Origin: an uncultured Treponema sp.
GTDB lineage: Bacteria; Spirochaetota; Spirochaetia; Treponematales; Treponemataceae
DNA length: 64,000 nt
Direction of reading: 5' to 3'
Assembly: GCA_900316905.1 (NCBI GenBank)
Contig: ONET01000002.1
Coordinates: 1 to 64,000 of the forward strand
The notes beneath the pieces were generated by a model. That model was not told the DNA's origin and did no database searches. It saw nothing but the letters and a program-made list of their open reading frames with translations. How positions within the stretch are numbered: the stretch's first letter is position 1; each line of letters starts with the position of its first letter. The position numbers and the translations under genes are program-made. Positions 6,802 to 15,267 of the stretch are shown here, in pieces.

Positions 6802-8280
6802 TTACAATACCGGCTTCATAGCCGTCATATAAGCCCTTAGTCTTCTTCCTACAACTTCGATCGGGTGGTTGCGGATTTCGGCGTTGACGTTGACAAGCTC
6901 TGTGTTGTTGACGCTGGTGTCCTTAAGGTCAAGGCCTTTGCCGATAACGTCCGTGTGGATGTTGGGCATAAAGTCCTTGGCCATCATCGGAGCGGCGACG
7001 CGGCTGAACAAGTAGCAGCCATATTCGGCGGTGTCGCTGATGACGCGGTTCATCTCGTACAAGCGCTTGCGGTCGATGAGGTTGGCGATGAGCGGAACTT
7101 CGTGCAATGACTCGTAGTAGGCCGACTCTTCCTTGATTCCCGCGTCAACCATGGTTTCAAAGGCCAATTCGCAGCCGGCCTTTACCATCGCCACAAGCAA
7201 GATTCCCTTGTCAAAGTATTCCTGCTCGCTGATTTCTTCCTTTGACTCCTCGTTCTTTTCAAACGGAAGCGCGCCGGTCTCTTCGCGCCAAGTCAAAAGG
7301 TCGTGGTCCTTGTTGGCCCAGTCTTTCATCATTGTAGAAGAGAACTTTCCGCTGATGATGTCGTCCATGTGCTTTTGGTAAAGCGGGGCCAAGAGCTTTT
7401 TGATTTCCTTGCTAAGGGCGTTGGCCTTGATTTTGGCGGGGTTGGAAAGGCGGTCCATCATGTTTGTGATTCCGCCCCACTTGAGCGCTTCGCTTACAAC
7501 GTTCCAGCCGTGCATCAAAAGCTTTGTCGCGTACTCAGGCGCGATTCCCTCGCTCACCATCTTGTCGTAGCAAACGATTGTTCCGGCCTGCAACATTCCG
7601 CACAAAATTGTCTGCTCGCCCATAAGGTCAGACTTGACTTCGGCGATAAAGGAGCTTTCCAAAACGCCGGCCTTGCTTCCGCCCATTCCGACGGCAAGCG
7701 CCTTGGCGTAGGCCCAGCCCTTTCCTTCGGGGTCGTTGGCGGGGTGAACGGCGATCAAGTCCGGAACGCCAAAGCCGCGCTGGAACTCGTGCCAAACTTC
7801 CGTTCCCGGTCCCTTGGGCGCGCACATCACGACTGTGATGTCGGGGCGGATGATCATTCCTTCCTCAATCATGTTGAATCCGTGGCTGTACCAAAGAGCC
7901 GAGCCCTTCTTCATCTTCTGCATTACTTCTGTGATTACGGGAGTGTGCTGCTTGTCGGGAGTCAAGTTTCCAACCAAGTCGGCTGTCGGAATCATCTCGT
8001 CGTAAGTGCCGACTTTAAATCCGTTTTCGGTAGCGTTCTTCCAAGACTGGCGCTTTTCCGTGATGGCAGACTCGCGCAAGGCGTAAGAAACGTCCAAGCC
8101 GCTGTCGCGCAAGCAAAGTCCCTGGTTCAAGCCCTGGGCGCCGCAGCCTACGATAACGATTTTCTTTCCTTTAAGAGCGTTCACTCCGTCGGCGAATTCT
8201 TCCTTGGCCATAGAGCGGCAATGTCCCAACTGCAAGCGCGCCTCGCGCCACGGAATTTTGTTAAAATAATTTTCACCCAT
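6802..8280 (-). CDS. ilvC: Ketol-acid reductoisomerase, class II (long form)
   Basis: A 492-residue NADPH-dependent enzyme of valine, isoleucine and leucine synthesis. It isomerises and reduces 2-acetolactate to 2,3-dihydroxyisovalerate with Mg2+. The N-terminal Rossmann motif is [37 protein letters not shown] starts the helical domain with the metal-binding acidic residues. [25 protein letters not shown] belongs to the duplicated C-terminal knot domain that marks class II enzymes (~490 residues, as in E. coli). AGGAG stands a few bases before the ATG at 8280. It is transcribed alone, divergent from the TrmB-like regulator, and ends at a strong terminator. Confidence 0.97.
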   Translation of the reverse strand: MGENYFNKIPWREARLQLGHCRSMAKEEFADGVNALKGKKIVIVGCGAQGLNQGLCLRDSGLDVSYALRESAITEKRQSWKNATENGFKVGTYDEMIPTADLVGNLTPDKQHTPVITEVMQKMKKGSALWYSHGFNMIEEGMIIRPDITVVMCAPKGPGTEVWHEFQRGFGVPDLIAVHPANDPEGKGWAYAKALAVGMGGSKAGVLESSFIAEVKSDLMGEQTILCGMLQAGTIVCYDKMVSEGIAPEYATKLLMHGWNVVSEALKWGGITNMMDRLSNPAKIKANALSKEIKKLLAPLYQKHMDDIISGKFSSTMMKDWANKDHDLLTWREETGALPFEKNEESKEEISEQEYFDKGILLVAMVKAGCELAFETMVDAGIKEESAYYESLHEVPLIANLIDRKRLYEMNRVISDTAEYGCYLFSRVAAPMMAKDFMPNIHTDVIGKGLDLKDTSVNNTELVNVNAEIRNHPIEVVGRRLRAYMTAMKPVL

Positions 8281-8295
8281 TTTGGTTCTCCTTTT

Positions 8296-8323
8296 GTCAT
8301 TGTCGGGCTTGACCCGGCAATCT
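8296..8323. repeat. Short dispersed palindrome in the ilvC leader
   Basis: TTGTCGGG (8300-8307), CTTGA, CCCGGCAA (8313-8320) form a hairpin with one G-T pair, followed by TCTAT. It lies between the ilvC promoter and Shine-Dalgarno. Very similar units occur at 9188-9244, and looser relatives near 14291, 19933, 30063 and 60896. Confidence 0.7.
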
Positions 8324-8339
8324 ATGTGTTTTCGGTGGA

Positions 8340-8368
8340 ATTATAGCGCGCGGGGAGTGTTGCGTCTA
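8340..8368 (-). promoter_or_regulatory. Promoter of ilvC
   Basis: On the minus strand TAGACG (8363-8368) and TATAAT (8340-8345) are separated by 17 bp. The start would be near 8333, giving a leader of about 50 bases that contains the dispersed palindrome. Confidence 0.6.
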
Positions 8369-8441
8369 GTGAAATAATTTCAAGTTATTGTTGCGTTTTA
8401 CGCAAGGTAGCGGAAATGGCTGTTTTGCACAGGAAAGGCAA

Positions 8442-8470
8442 TTGACACAAATAAAAAAGGCGGTTATAGT
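8442..8470 (+). promoter_or_regulatory. Promoter of the TrmB-like regulator
   Basis: TTGACA (8442-8447) and TATAGT (8465-8470) are spaced by exactly 17 bp, a near-consensus sigma-70 promoter. The predicted start near 8477 leaves a leader of about 16 bases. Confidence 0.75.
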
Positions 8471-8491
8471 GGTATTAATTAGAACTACTAT
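8466..8491. promoter_or_regulatory. Imperfect inverted repeat over the TrmB-like gene's -10 box and start site
   Basis: ATAGTGGT (8466-8473) and ACTACTAT (8484-8491) are inverted repeats with one mismatch and a 10-base gap. They cover the -10 box and the predicted transcription start, ending one base before the start codon. The position fits an autoregulatory operator. Confidence 0.5.
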
Positions 8492-8492
8492 T

Positions 8493-9185
8493 ATGCCAGA
8501 CATGAGTTTTATAGACGGTTTGAATGATTTTGGACTCACCCGCCAGGAGGGGGCGATTTATTCGGCGCTCCTGAATCACGGCGACATGACCGGCTATGAG
8601 GTGGCGAAGGACACAGGCATTTCGCGCTCCAACGCTTACGCAGGCCTTGCCGCTCTTGTGGAAAAGGGCGCCGCTTGCCTGCTGGAAGGCGAATCTACAA
8701 AATACCGCCCGGTTGAAATAAAAACATTTACGGAAAACAGAATCTTGGAATTGCAAAAAAGCGCGGCATGGTTGGAAAAGCACGCGCCGCGAAAGGTTGT
8801 TTCCTGTGACGGCTACATCACAATCATTGGCGCGAGAAACATCAAGAACAAAATCCGCCAAATGCTAAAAAAAGCCGAGCTGCGCGTTTATATGATGGCT
8901 CCGTCTGACCTTCTTTTAGACTATGAGGCCGAGCTTGGCGGCCTTGTGAAGGCGGGCAAAAAAGTTGTTCTTTTAACAAAGGGCTTTAAGCTTGGCGGCG
9001 CGAAAATCTACGAGACAAAGCCAGAGCCGGGCCAGATTCGTTTTATTGCGGATTCGTCTTACGTTCTTACGGGCGAATTGACCGGCGACGAGCACGACGC
9101 CTGTTTGTATTCCGGACAAAAAAACCTCGTTGAGGTTATGAAGGAAGCATTAAAGGATAAAATTACATTATTAACTAGGGAATAA
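8493..9185 (+). CDS. TrmB-family transcriptional regulator
   Basis: A 230-residue protein with an N-terminal winged helix at ~10-70 (LTRQEGAIYSALLNHGDMTG, then YEVAKDTGISRSNAYAGLAA as the recognition helix). A coiled stretch follows and then a C-terminal domain (~110-230) resembling the phospholipase-D-like or sugar-binding part of TrmB proteins (DGYITIIGARNIKNKI; RVYMMAPSDLL). I start at ATG 8493 because the promoter ends at 8470; an upstream start at 8388 would lie before the promoter. No good Shine-Dalgarno is visible. It sits between divergent ilvC and the ddh-lysA pair, so amino-acid or carbon-dependent control of those genes is a reasonable guess. Confidence 0.8.
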   Translation: MPDMSFIDGLNDFGLTRQEGAIYSALLNHGDMTGYEVAKDTGISRSNAYAGLAALVEKGAACLLEGESTKYRPVEIKTFTENRILELQKSAAWLEKHAPRKVVSCDGYITIIGARNIKNKIRQMLKKAELRVYMMAPSDLLLDYEAELGGLVKAGKKVVLLTKGFKLGGAKIYETKPEPGQIRFIADSSYVLTGELTGDEHDACLYSGQKNLVEVMKEALKDKITLLTRE

Positions 9186-9187
9186 GA

Positions 9188-9244
9188 TTGTCGGGTCAAG
9201 CCCGACAATGACATTAGTGTCATTCCCCGGCTTGACCGGGGAAT
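9188..9244. repeat. Pair of dispersed palindromes between the TrmB-like gene and ddh
   Basis: Two hairpins stand side by side: TTGTCGGG/CCCGACAA (9188-9195, 9201-9208) and ATTCCCCGG/CCGGGGAAT (9222-9230, 9236-9244). Both carry CTTGA or its complement TCAAG in the loop. They are the same kind of unit as the one in the ilvC leader. No T-run follows, so they are not ordinary terminators. Confidence 0.75.
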
Positions 9245-9264
9245 CTATATTATATGGAGGCAAT

Positions 9265-10245
9265 ATGAAAATCGGTATTTTAGGTTATGGCAATCTTGGA
9301 AAGGGCGTCGAAGGCGCGGTCAAGCAGAATCCTGACTGCGAGCTTACGGCCGTGTTCACGCGCCGCGACCCGGCAACCGTAAAAATTTTGACGGCGGGCG
9401 TTCCTGTTTACAATGTGGCGGACGTGGAAAAACACAAGGACGAAGTTGACGTTCTTATCATCTGCGGCGGCTCGGCGACCGACCTTCCAAAGCAGACTCC
9501 TGAATACGCAAAATATTTCAACGTAATCGACAGCTTTGACACGCACGCAAAAATCCCTGAGCACTTTGCGAATGTTGACAAAGTCGCAAAAGACTTTAAG
9601 CATACCGCTCTCATCAGCTGCGGCTGGGACCCGGGCCTTTTTAGCCTTAACCGCCTTTACGCCAACTGCATTCTTCCAAACGGAAAGGACTACACTTTCT
9701 GGGGAAAGGGAGTCAGCCAGGGACACTCGGACGCCATCCGCCGCATAGAAGGCGTTAAGGACGGAAAGCAGTACACGATTCCGGTGCAGGCCGCTTTGGA
9801 CGCCGTTCGCTCAGGAAGCAATCCTGACTTGACGACGCGCCAAAAGCACACTCGCGAATGTTTTGTTGTCGCGGAAGAAGGGGCGGACAAGGTCCGCATC
9901 GAAAAAGAAATCAAAGAGATGCCAAACTACTTCGCTGACTACGACACGACAGTTCACTTTATCAGCGAAGAGGAATTGAAGCGCGACCACTCAGGAATTC
10001 CTCACGGCGGCTTTGTAATCCGTTCCGGAAAGACCGGCTGGGACAATGAGTTCAACAACGTGATTGAGTACAGCCTAAAGCTTGATTCAAACCCCGCGTT
10101 CACCTCAAGCGTTCTCGTAGCTTACGCCCGCGCGGTTTACAGAATGAACAAAGAAGGAAGCCTTGGCTGCAAGACAGTTTTTGACGTCGCGCCGGCCTAC
10201 CTTAGCCCATTGAGCGGCGAAGAAATCCGCGCGCATTTGCTGTAG
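9265..10245 (+). CDS. ddh: meso-Diaminopimelate D-dehydrogenase
   Basis: A 326-residue NADPH-dependent enzyme that makes meso-diaminopimelate from tetrahydrodipicolinate and ammonia in one step. The N-terminus MKIGILGYGNLGKGVEGA is a Rossmann nucleotide-binding motif. Downstream signatures of the family are LISCGWDPGLFSLNRLY, FWGKGVSQGHSDAIRRIEGV and the C-terminal GWDNEFNNVIEYSLKLDSNPAFT. GGAGG at 9256-9260 fixes the start at 9265. Length matches known Ddh enzymes (~320-327). lysA follows after eight bases, so the pair forms a lysine operon using the dehydrogenase shortcut. Confidence 0.97.
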   Translation: MKIGILGYGNLGKGVEGAVKQNPDCELTAVFTRRDPATVKILTAGVPVYNVADVEKHKDEVDVLIICGGSATDLPKQTPEYAKYFNVIDSFDTHAKIPEHFANVDKVAKDFKHTALISCGWDPGLFSLNRLYANCILPNGKDYTFWGKGVSQGHSDAIRRIEGVKDGKQYTIPVQAALDAVRSGSNPDLTTRQKHTRECFVVAEEGADKVRIEKEIKEMPNYFADYDTTVHFISEEELKRDHSGIPHGGFVIRSGKTGWDNEFNNVIEYSLKLDSNPAFTSSVLVAYARAVYRMNKEGSLGCKTVFDVAPAYLSPLSGEEIRAHLL

Positions 10246-10253
10246 GAGAAACA

Positions 10254-11495
10254 ATGAATTCATTTATCGAACAATCAAATTTTTTTGAAGGCAACGACCC
10301 CGAAAAGCTTGCCAAGGAATACGGCACGCCGCTTTATGTTTACAACGAAAAGATTTTGCGCAGCCGCATGGACGCGGTCGCTAAGGTCATCACAAAATAT
10401 CCTTATACCGCAAACTATTCGGTAAAGGCCAACACAAACATTCACATTCTTAAGCTTGCCCTTGAAGAAGGAAACAACTGCGACGCGATGAGCGTTGGCG
10501 AAATCCAAATGCTTTTAAAGGCGGGCTTTCCAAAGGAGCGCGTTTTCTTTGTGCCGAACAACGTGAGCGAAGAAGAAATGCAGTTTGCGATTGACAACGG
10601 AATTATGACAAGCTGCGATTCCCTTGCCCAGCTGGAGCTTTACGGCTCTCTCAACAAGGGCGGAAAGGTCGCTGTCCGCATCAACCCTGGAGTCGGAGCG
10701 GGCCATCACGAAAAGGTTGTCACAGGCGGTAAGAAAACCAAGTTTGGAATTTCGGAAGAATTCATTCCGCAGATTTCTGAAATCGCCGCCAAGTACAATC
10801 TTACGATTGCCGGAATCAACCAGCACATCGGCTCGCTTTTTATGGACCCGCAGCCTTATCTTGACGCGGTCTCAAACCTTTTGCGCATTGCCTTGCAGTT
10901 TAAGGATTTGGAGTTTGTCGACTTTGGCGGCGGCTACGGCATTCCCTACCACAAGCTGGACGACGAAAAAGATTTTCCGATGGAAGATTTTAAGAAGCGC
11001 CTTGAGCCGATTCTGGACGACTTTGTCGCTAAGTACGGAAGAGCGCCGCTTTTTAAAAGCGAGCCCGGCCGTTTTTGCGTCGCGGAAGGAAGCGTGATTC
11101 TTGGCCGCGTTCACGCAGTTAAGCATAATAATGGTAAAACTTTTGCCGGAACTGACATCGGAATGAACGTGCTTGTCCGCCCTAGCATGTACGACAGCTG
11201 GCACGACATCGAAGTTATCCGCGACGGAAAAGTTGTTGCCCGCGACAATCTGATGGAACAGACCGTGACCGGAAACATCTGCGAAAGCGGCGACTTGCTT
11301 GCAAAAGACCGACCGCTCCCAGAAATGAAGCGCGGCGACCTTGCCTGCGTTCTTGACGCCGGCGCTTACGGCTGGAGCATGTGCTCAACTTACAACAGCC
11401 GCCCGCGCCCGGCGGAAGTTCTCATCTGCAAGGACGGCAGCGTAAAGCTTATCCGCCGCCGCGAAACAATAGAAGATTTGATGCGGCTCTTTTAA
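10254..11495 (+). CDS. lysA: Diaminopimelate decarboxylase
   Basis: A 413-residue PLP-dependent enzyme that decarboxylates meso-diaminopimelate to L-lysine, the last step of the pathway. Evidence is the alanine-racemase-like barrel with the PLP lysine in YTANYSVKANTNIHIL, the glycine-rich phosphate loop DFGGGYGIPY, EPGRFCVAEG, and the catalytic cysteine region TVTGNICESGDLLAKDR. DAGAYGWSMCSTYNSRPRPAEVL is the conserved C-terminal block. An AGGAG precedes the ATG. It is in one operon with ddh. The 286 bases after it contain GC-rich stretches and then the pflB promoter; no gene is seen there. Confidence 0.97.
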   Translation: MNSFIEQSNFFEGNDPEKLAKEYGTPLYVYNEKILRSRMDAVAKVITKYPYTANYSVKANTNIHILKLALEEGNNCDAMSVGEIQMLLKAGFPKERVFFVPNNVSEEEMQFAIDNGIMTSCDSLAQLELYGSLNKGGKVAVRINPGVGAGHHEKVVTGGKKTKFGISEEFIPQISEIAAKYNLTIAGINQHIGSLFMDPQPYLDAVSNLLRIALQFKDLEFVDFGGGYGIPYHKLDDEKDFPMEDFKKRLEPILDDFVAKYGRAPLFKSEPGRFCVAEGSVILGRVHAVKHNNGKTFAGTDIGMNVLVRPSMYDSWHDIEVIRDGKVVARDNLMEQTVTGNICESGDLLAKDRPLPEMKRGDLACVLDAGAYGWSMCSTYNSRPRPAEVLICKDGSVKLIRRRETIEDLMRLF

Positions 11496-11661
11496 GATGG
11501 AGCCACCGCCCGCGCGCGGCAATTAGGGCCTTGCGTTTGTAAACACGAGCCGACGGCTTCCTCCATCGCGGGGAGTCCGTTTTTCACCAAAATTCCGCGC
11601 GTCTGTATAGCAAAATAGATTGAATTCAATTTAATTTTATTCAATTTTTATCAAAACGCTA

Positions 11662-11690
11662 TTGCTTTTTTTCACAATGCGCTTTATACT
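11662..11690 (+). promoter_or_regulatory. Promoter of pflB
   Basis: TTGCTT (11662-11667) and TATACT (11685-11690) are spaced by 17 bp. Transcription would start near 11697, leaving an 85-base leader that includes a T/A-rich stretch and the Shine-Dalgarno at 11770. Confidence 0.65.
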
Positions 11691-11781
11691 TAAAATCAAG
11701 AGAATTGAAGAAGGACTGCATGGCGAGTTCAAGGCAAACCTTGCAAGGCGTTTCTTTCAAATATTTTATGGAGGCATTTCT

Positions 11782-14118
11782 ATGAGAGAAGAGTGGAACG
11801 GCTTTAAAGCCGGCCGTCTTTGGCAGGACGAAGTAAACGTCCGCGAGTTCATTCAGCTTAACTACACTCCGTACGACGGAGACAGCAAATTCCTTGCTGG
11901 GCCTACAAAGGCCACTAAGGAACTTTTTGACGAGCTTCAGCGCTTGCAAAAGGCCGAGCACAACAAAAAGTCAGTCGGCCTTGACGGAAAAGAGCGCTCA
12001 GGAGTTCTTGACCTCGACACAGACATCGTCACAGGCATCACAGCCCACAAGCCCGGCTACATTTTCGCCGATGGCTCAAAGAAAGACTTGGAGCAGGTTG
12101 TAGGACTTCAGACAGACAAGCCGCTCAAGCGCGCTTTCATGCCTTTTGGCGGAATCCGCATGGCCGAGCAGTCTTGCGAAATGTACGGATACAAGCCCAA
12201 TGCCGAGCTCCACAAGATTTTCACAGAATACCACAAGACCCACTCTGACGCGGTATTCCAGGTATACAATCCCGAAATCCGCAAGGCCCGCTCAGCCCAC
12301 ATCTTGACTGGTTTGCCGGACACATACGGACGCGGACGCATCGTAGGCGACTACCGCCGCATCGCGCTTTACGGAATAGACTTCCTTATTAAAGAGAAGC
12401 AAAAGGACTTCGCCAACATCGGCGACGGAACAATGACAGACGACGTGATTCGCCTTCGCGAAGAAGTCGCCGAGCAGATCAAGTGCTTGGGCCAGATGAA
12501 GGAAATGGCCGCCTCTTACGGCTTTGACATTTCCAAGCCCGCCAAGACAGCCAAGGAAGCCTTCCAGTGGCTCTACTTCGGCTACCTTGCCGCCATCAAG
12601 ACGCAGAACGGCGCCGCCATGTCAGTTGGCCGCATCGCCACATTCCTTGACATCTACATCGAGCGCGACCTTAAGAACGGAGTCATCACAGAAGAGCAGG
12701 CCCAGGAGCTTGTCGACCACATCGTAATGAAGTTCCGCATGGTCCGCTTTGCCCGCATTGAGTCTTACAACCAGCTTTTCTCTGGCGACCCGATTTGGGC
12801 CACCTTGGAAGTCGCCGGCCTTGGACAGGACGGCCGCTCAATGGTAACAAAGAACGACTACCGCTTCCTCCACACATTGGAGAACATGGGACCGTCGCCC
12901 GAGCCTAACATCACGGTTCTTTACTCAAAGCGCTTGCAGGAAAACTTCCGCAAGTACGCGGCCAAGATTTCAATCGACACTTCTTCAATCCAGTACGAGA
13001 ACGACGACATCATGCGCCCGATTTGGGGAGACGACTACTCAATCTGCTGCTGCGTTTCAGCCACTCAGACCGGAAAGGAAATGCAGTTCTTCGGAGCCCG
13101 CGCCAACTTGGCCAAGGCCTTGCTCTACGCCATCAACGGCGGAAAGGACGAAGAAGCCGGCTTGACGCCCGGCGTTCAGGTTGGACCGGAATTGGCCCCG
13201 ATCACAAGCGAGTACTTGGATTACGACGAAGTTATGAAGAAGTACGACCAGATGCTTGAATGGCTCGCCGGCTTGTACGTCAACACGCTCAACGCAATCC
13301 ACTACATGCACGACAAATACTACTACGAGGCCGCCGAGTTGGCGCTTATCGACACCAACGTCCGCCGCACGTTCGCCACGGGAATCGCTGGCTTCAGCCA
13401 CGTAGTCGACTCGCTCAGCGCCATCAAGTACGCCAAAGTCAAGGTTTTGCGCCGGGACATCGACGTTACCGACAAGAAGGGCAAGAGAATCTTCGCGCCC
13501 AACATGGCCTACGACTTTAAGGTGGAGGGCGACTTCCCCCGCTACGGCCAGGACGACGACCGCGCCGACGAAATCGCCAAGTGGCTCCTCAAGACTTTCA
13601 TCGGAAAGATCAAGAAGCACCACACATACCGCAACGCCGAGCCGACAACTTCTATCCTTACAATCACTTCAAACGTGGTTTACGGAAAGGCCACAGGCGC
13701 CTTGCCCAACGGCCGCCCCGCCCACGCTCCGTTCAGCCCTGGAGCCAACCCCTCTTACGGCGCGGAGACAAAGGGCTTGGTCAAGAGCTTGAACTCTGTA
13801 GCCAAGGTTCCCTACGAGTACTCTCTCGACGGAATCTCCAACACGCAGACAATCAACCCCGACGCCCTTGGACACAGCGAGGAAGAGCGCGTCGACAACT
13901 TGGTCAACGTTATGGACGGCTACTTTGCCAAGGGAGCCCACCACCTTAACGTCAACGTCTTTGGCGTTGAAAAGCTTAAGGACTGCCAGGCTCACCCCGA
14001 AAAGCCCGAGTACGCCAACTTCACGGTTCGCGTTTCTGGCTACGCGGTTCGCTTCATCAACCTTACAAAGGAACAGCAGGACGACGTTATCGCTCGTACA
14101 TGCCACGCTTCTATGTAA
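11782..14118 (+). CDS. pflB: Pyruvate formate-lyase (formate acetyltransferase)
   Basis: A 778-residue glycyl-radical enzyme that cleaves pyruvate with CoA into acetyl-CoA and formate during anaerobic fermentation. The catalytic cysteines lie in [20 protein letters not shown] (residues ~422-424). The radical-bearing glycine is in RVSGYAVRF near residue 753, 25 residues from the C-terminus, as in E. coli PflB. GGAGG at 11770-11774 sets the start at 11782; the frame continues upstream to 11662 but that overlaps the promoter. The gene uses more C-ending codons than its neighbours, consistent with high expression. Its activating enzyme is encoded 225 bases downstream. Confidence 0.98.
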   Translation: MREEWNGFKAGRLWQDEVNVREFIQLNYTPYDGDSKFLAGPTKATKELFDELQRLQKAEHNKKSVGLDGKERSGVLDLDTDIVTGITAHKPGYIFADGSKKDLEQVVGLQTDKPLKRAFMPFGGIRMAEQSCEMYGYKPNAELHKIFTEYHKTHSDAVFQVYNPEIRKARSAHILTGLPDTYGRGRIVGDYRRIALYGIDFLIKEKQKDFANIGDGTMTDDVIRLREEVAEQIKCLGQMKEMAASYGFDISKPAKTAKEAFQWLYFGYLAAIKTQNGAAMSVGRIATFLDIYIERDLKNGVITEEQAQELVDHIVMKFRMVRFARIESYNQLFSGDPIWATLEVAGLGQDGRSMVTKNDYRFLHTLENMGPSPEPNITVLYSKRLQENFRKYAAKISIDTSSIQYENDDIMRPIWGDDYSICCCVSATQTGKEMQFFGARANLAKALLYAINGGKDEEAGLTPGVQVGPELAPITSEYLDYDEVMKKYDQMLEWLAGLYVNTLNAIHYMHDKYYYEAAELALIDTNVRRTFATGIAGFSHVVDSLSAIKYAKVKVLRRDIDVTDKKGKRIFAPNMAYDFKVEGDFPRYGQDDDRADEIAKWLLKTFIGKIKKHHTYRNAEPTTSILTITSNVVYGKATGALPNGRPAHAPFSPGANPSYGAETKGLVKSLNSVAKVPYEYSLDGISNTQTINPDALGHSEEERVDNLVNVMDGYFAKGAHHLNVNVFGVEKLKDCQAHPEKPEYANFTVRVSGYAVRFINLTKEQQDDVIARTCHASM

Positions 14119-14125
14119 GCGGATA

Positions 14126-14202
14126 TTGCGGGTTGATAATTGCAAATCAACCCGCAAAACGAGCGAGTCAAGGCTTTAAGCGTTAGCGCGCCTTGACCGC
14201 TC
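14126..14202. repeat. Two tandem hairpins after pflB
   Basis: The first has a perfect 12-bp stem (14126-14137 with 14146-14157). The second pairs GAGCGAGTCAAGGC (14161-14174) with GCCTTGACCGCTC (14190-14202) with one bulge. Neither has a clear T-run. They may process or stabilise the pflB transcript; the second is one of several GAGCGG-containing hairpins in the window. Confidence 0.6.
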
Positions 14203-14245
14203 GTATTCTCGCATGAGGTTGTTGCTTGCTAAAATTGCAGGAACT

Positions 14246-14281
14246 AAAGCCGGCGGCGGTTTTCGTCGTCGGCTTTTTTTA
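14246..14281 (+). terminator. Rho-independent terminator between pflB and pflA
   Basis: AAAGCCGGCGGCG, loop GTTTT, then CGTCGTCGGCTTT with further T residues forms a strong, slightly imperfect stem with an eight-base T-run. It would end the pflB message before pflA, so pflA may depend on readthrough or on its own promoter. Confidence 0.8.
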
Positions 14282-14343
14282 CGGCGCTTGCTGTCATTGC
14301 CGCGCTCCGACGCGGCAATCTGGCTGGCACAATAGGAAACTAT

Positions 14344-15093
14344 ATGACTGACGGATACATACATTCAATAGAATCATTCGGAGCGGTTGACGGACCGGGA
14401 ATGCGCTACATCGTGTTCACCGCCGGCTGTCCCTTGCGCTGCAAATTCTGCCACAACCCCGACACATGGAAAATGGACGAAGGCAAAAAAATGTCTCCGG
14501 CCGACCTTTTGCAGGACGCGGTAAAGGACCGTTCCTACTGGGGAAAAAAGGGCGGAATCACGGTGTCAGGCGGCGAGCCTCTGATGCAGCTGGACTTTTT
14601 GCTTGACTTCTTTACGCTGGCAAAAAAAGAAAATGTCCACACTTGCATCGACACATCGGGCGGCCCCTTTAGCGACCAAGGCGAATGGTTTGAAAAATTC
14701 CAGGCGCTCATGCAAGTGACCGACCTTTTGCTGATGGACATCAAGCACATCGACCCTGAGGAGCACAAGGAGCTTACGGGGCAGGGCAACGACAACATAA
14801 TTAAAATGTTCCGCTACCTTGACCAAATCAAAAAGCCCATTTGGATCCGTCACGTTTTGGTTCCCGGAGTCAGCGACAAGGACGAGTATTTGGAAAGAAC
14901 GCGCGACTTTATCCGCTCGTTGGGGAACGTTGAGCGCGTTGAAATTCTTCCATATCATACGCTTGGCATCGCCAAGTACAAGGAGCTTGGCATTCCATAC
15001 CGCTTGGAAGGAGTTCCTTCTCCTACGGCGGAACGGGTGCAAAACGCGCGCCGCATTTTGGAATGCGAGGCCTATGACAAGTGGAAGGCCTAG
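14344..15093 (+). CDS. pflA: Pyruvate formate-lyase-activating enzyme (radical SAM)
   Basis: A 249-residue cytoplasmic radical-SAM protein that abstracts the hydrogen from the PflB glycine. The iron-sulfur motif CxxxCxxC is in TAGCPLRCKFCHNPDTW. GGITVSGGEPLMQ is the SAM-binding GGE region, and RHVLVPGVSDKDEYL and VEILPYHTLGIAKYKELG are typical of PflA. Length agrees with the E. coli enzyme (~246). No Shine-Dalgarno is obvious before the ATG (GGAAACTATATG). It follows pflB, separated by a terminator. Confidence 0.96.
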   Translation: MTDGYIHSIESFGAVDGPGMRYIVFTAGCPLRCKFCHNPDTWKMDEGKKMSPADLLQDAVKDRSYWGKKGGITVSGGEPLMQLDFLLDFFTLAKKENVHTCIDTSGGPFSDQGEWFEKFQALMQVTDLLLMDIKHIDPEEHKELTGQGNDNIIKMFRYLDQIKKPIWIRHVLVPGVSDKDEYLERTRDFIRSLGNVERVEILPYHTLGIAKYKELGIPYRLEGVPSPTAERVQNARRILECEAYDKWKA

Positions 15094-15267
15094 GCCTCAA
15101 GGCTTGGCAAGCCCAAAAGGGCGGCGGTCGTCGTGTGTTGGCAAGCGCAAAATCGGCGCTTCCTTTTAAGCCCAAAAGGCTGGAGGCCTTGCTGCCAACG
15201 AAAAAAAAATTTAAGAATTTTTTTAAAAACCGGTGTGTTTTTTAAATAAAATGTCTATCTTATAGGC

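Noticed and set aside
7303-8346. Long open frame (347 codons) on the plus strand opposite ilvC
   Set aside because: It is the shadow of a GC-rich coding strand: no Shine-Dalgarno, no recognisable domain, and ilvC on the other strand is unambiguous. The same applies to frames opposite glyS, pckG, lysS and the fibronectin-domain gene (for example 62231-63241).
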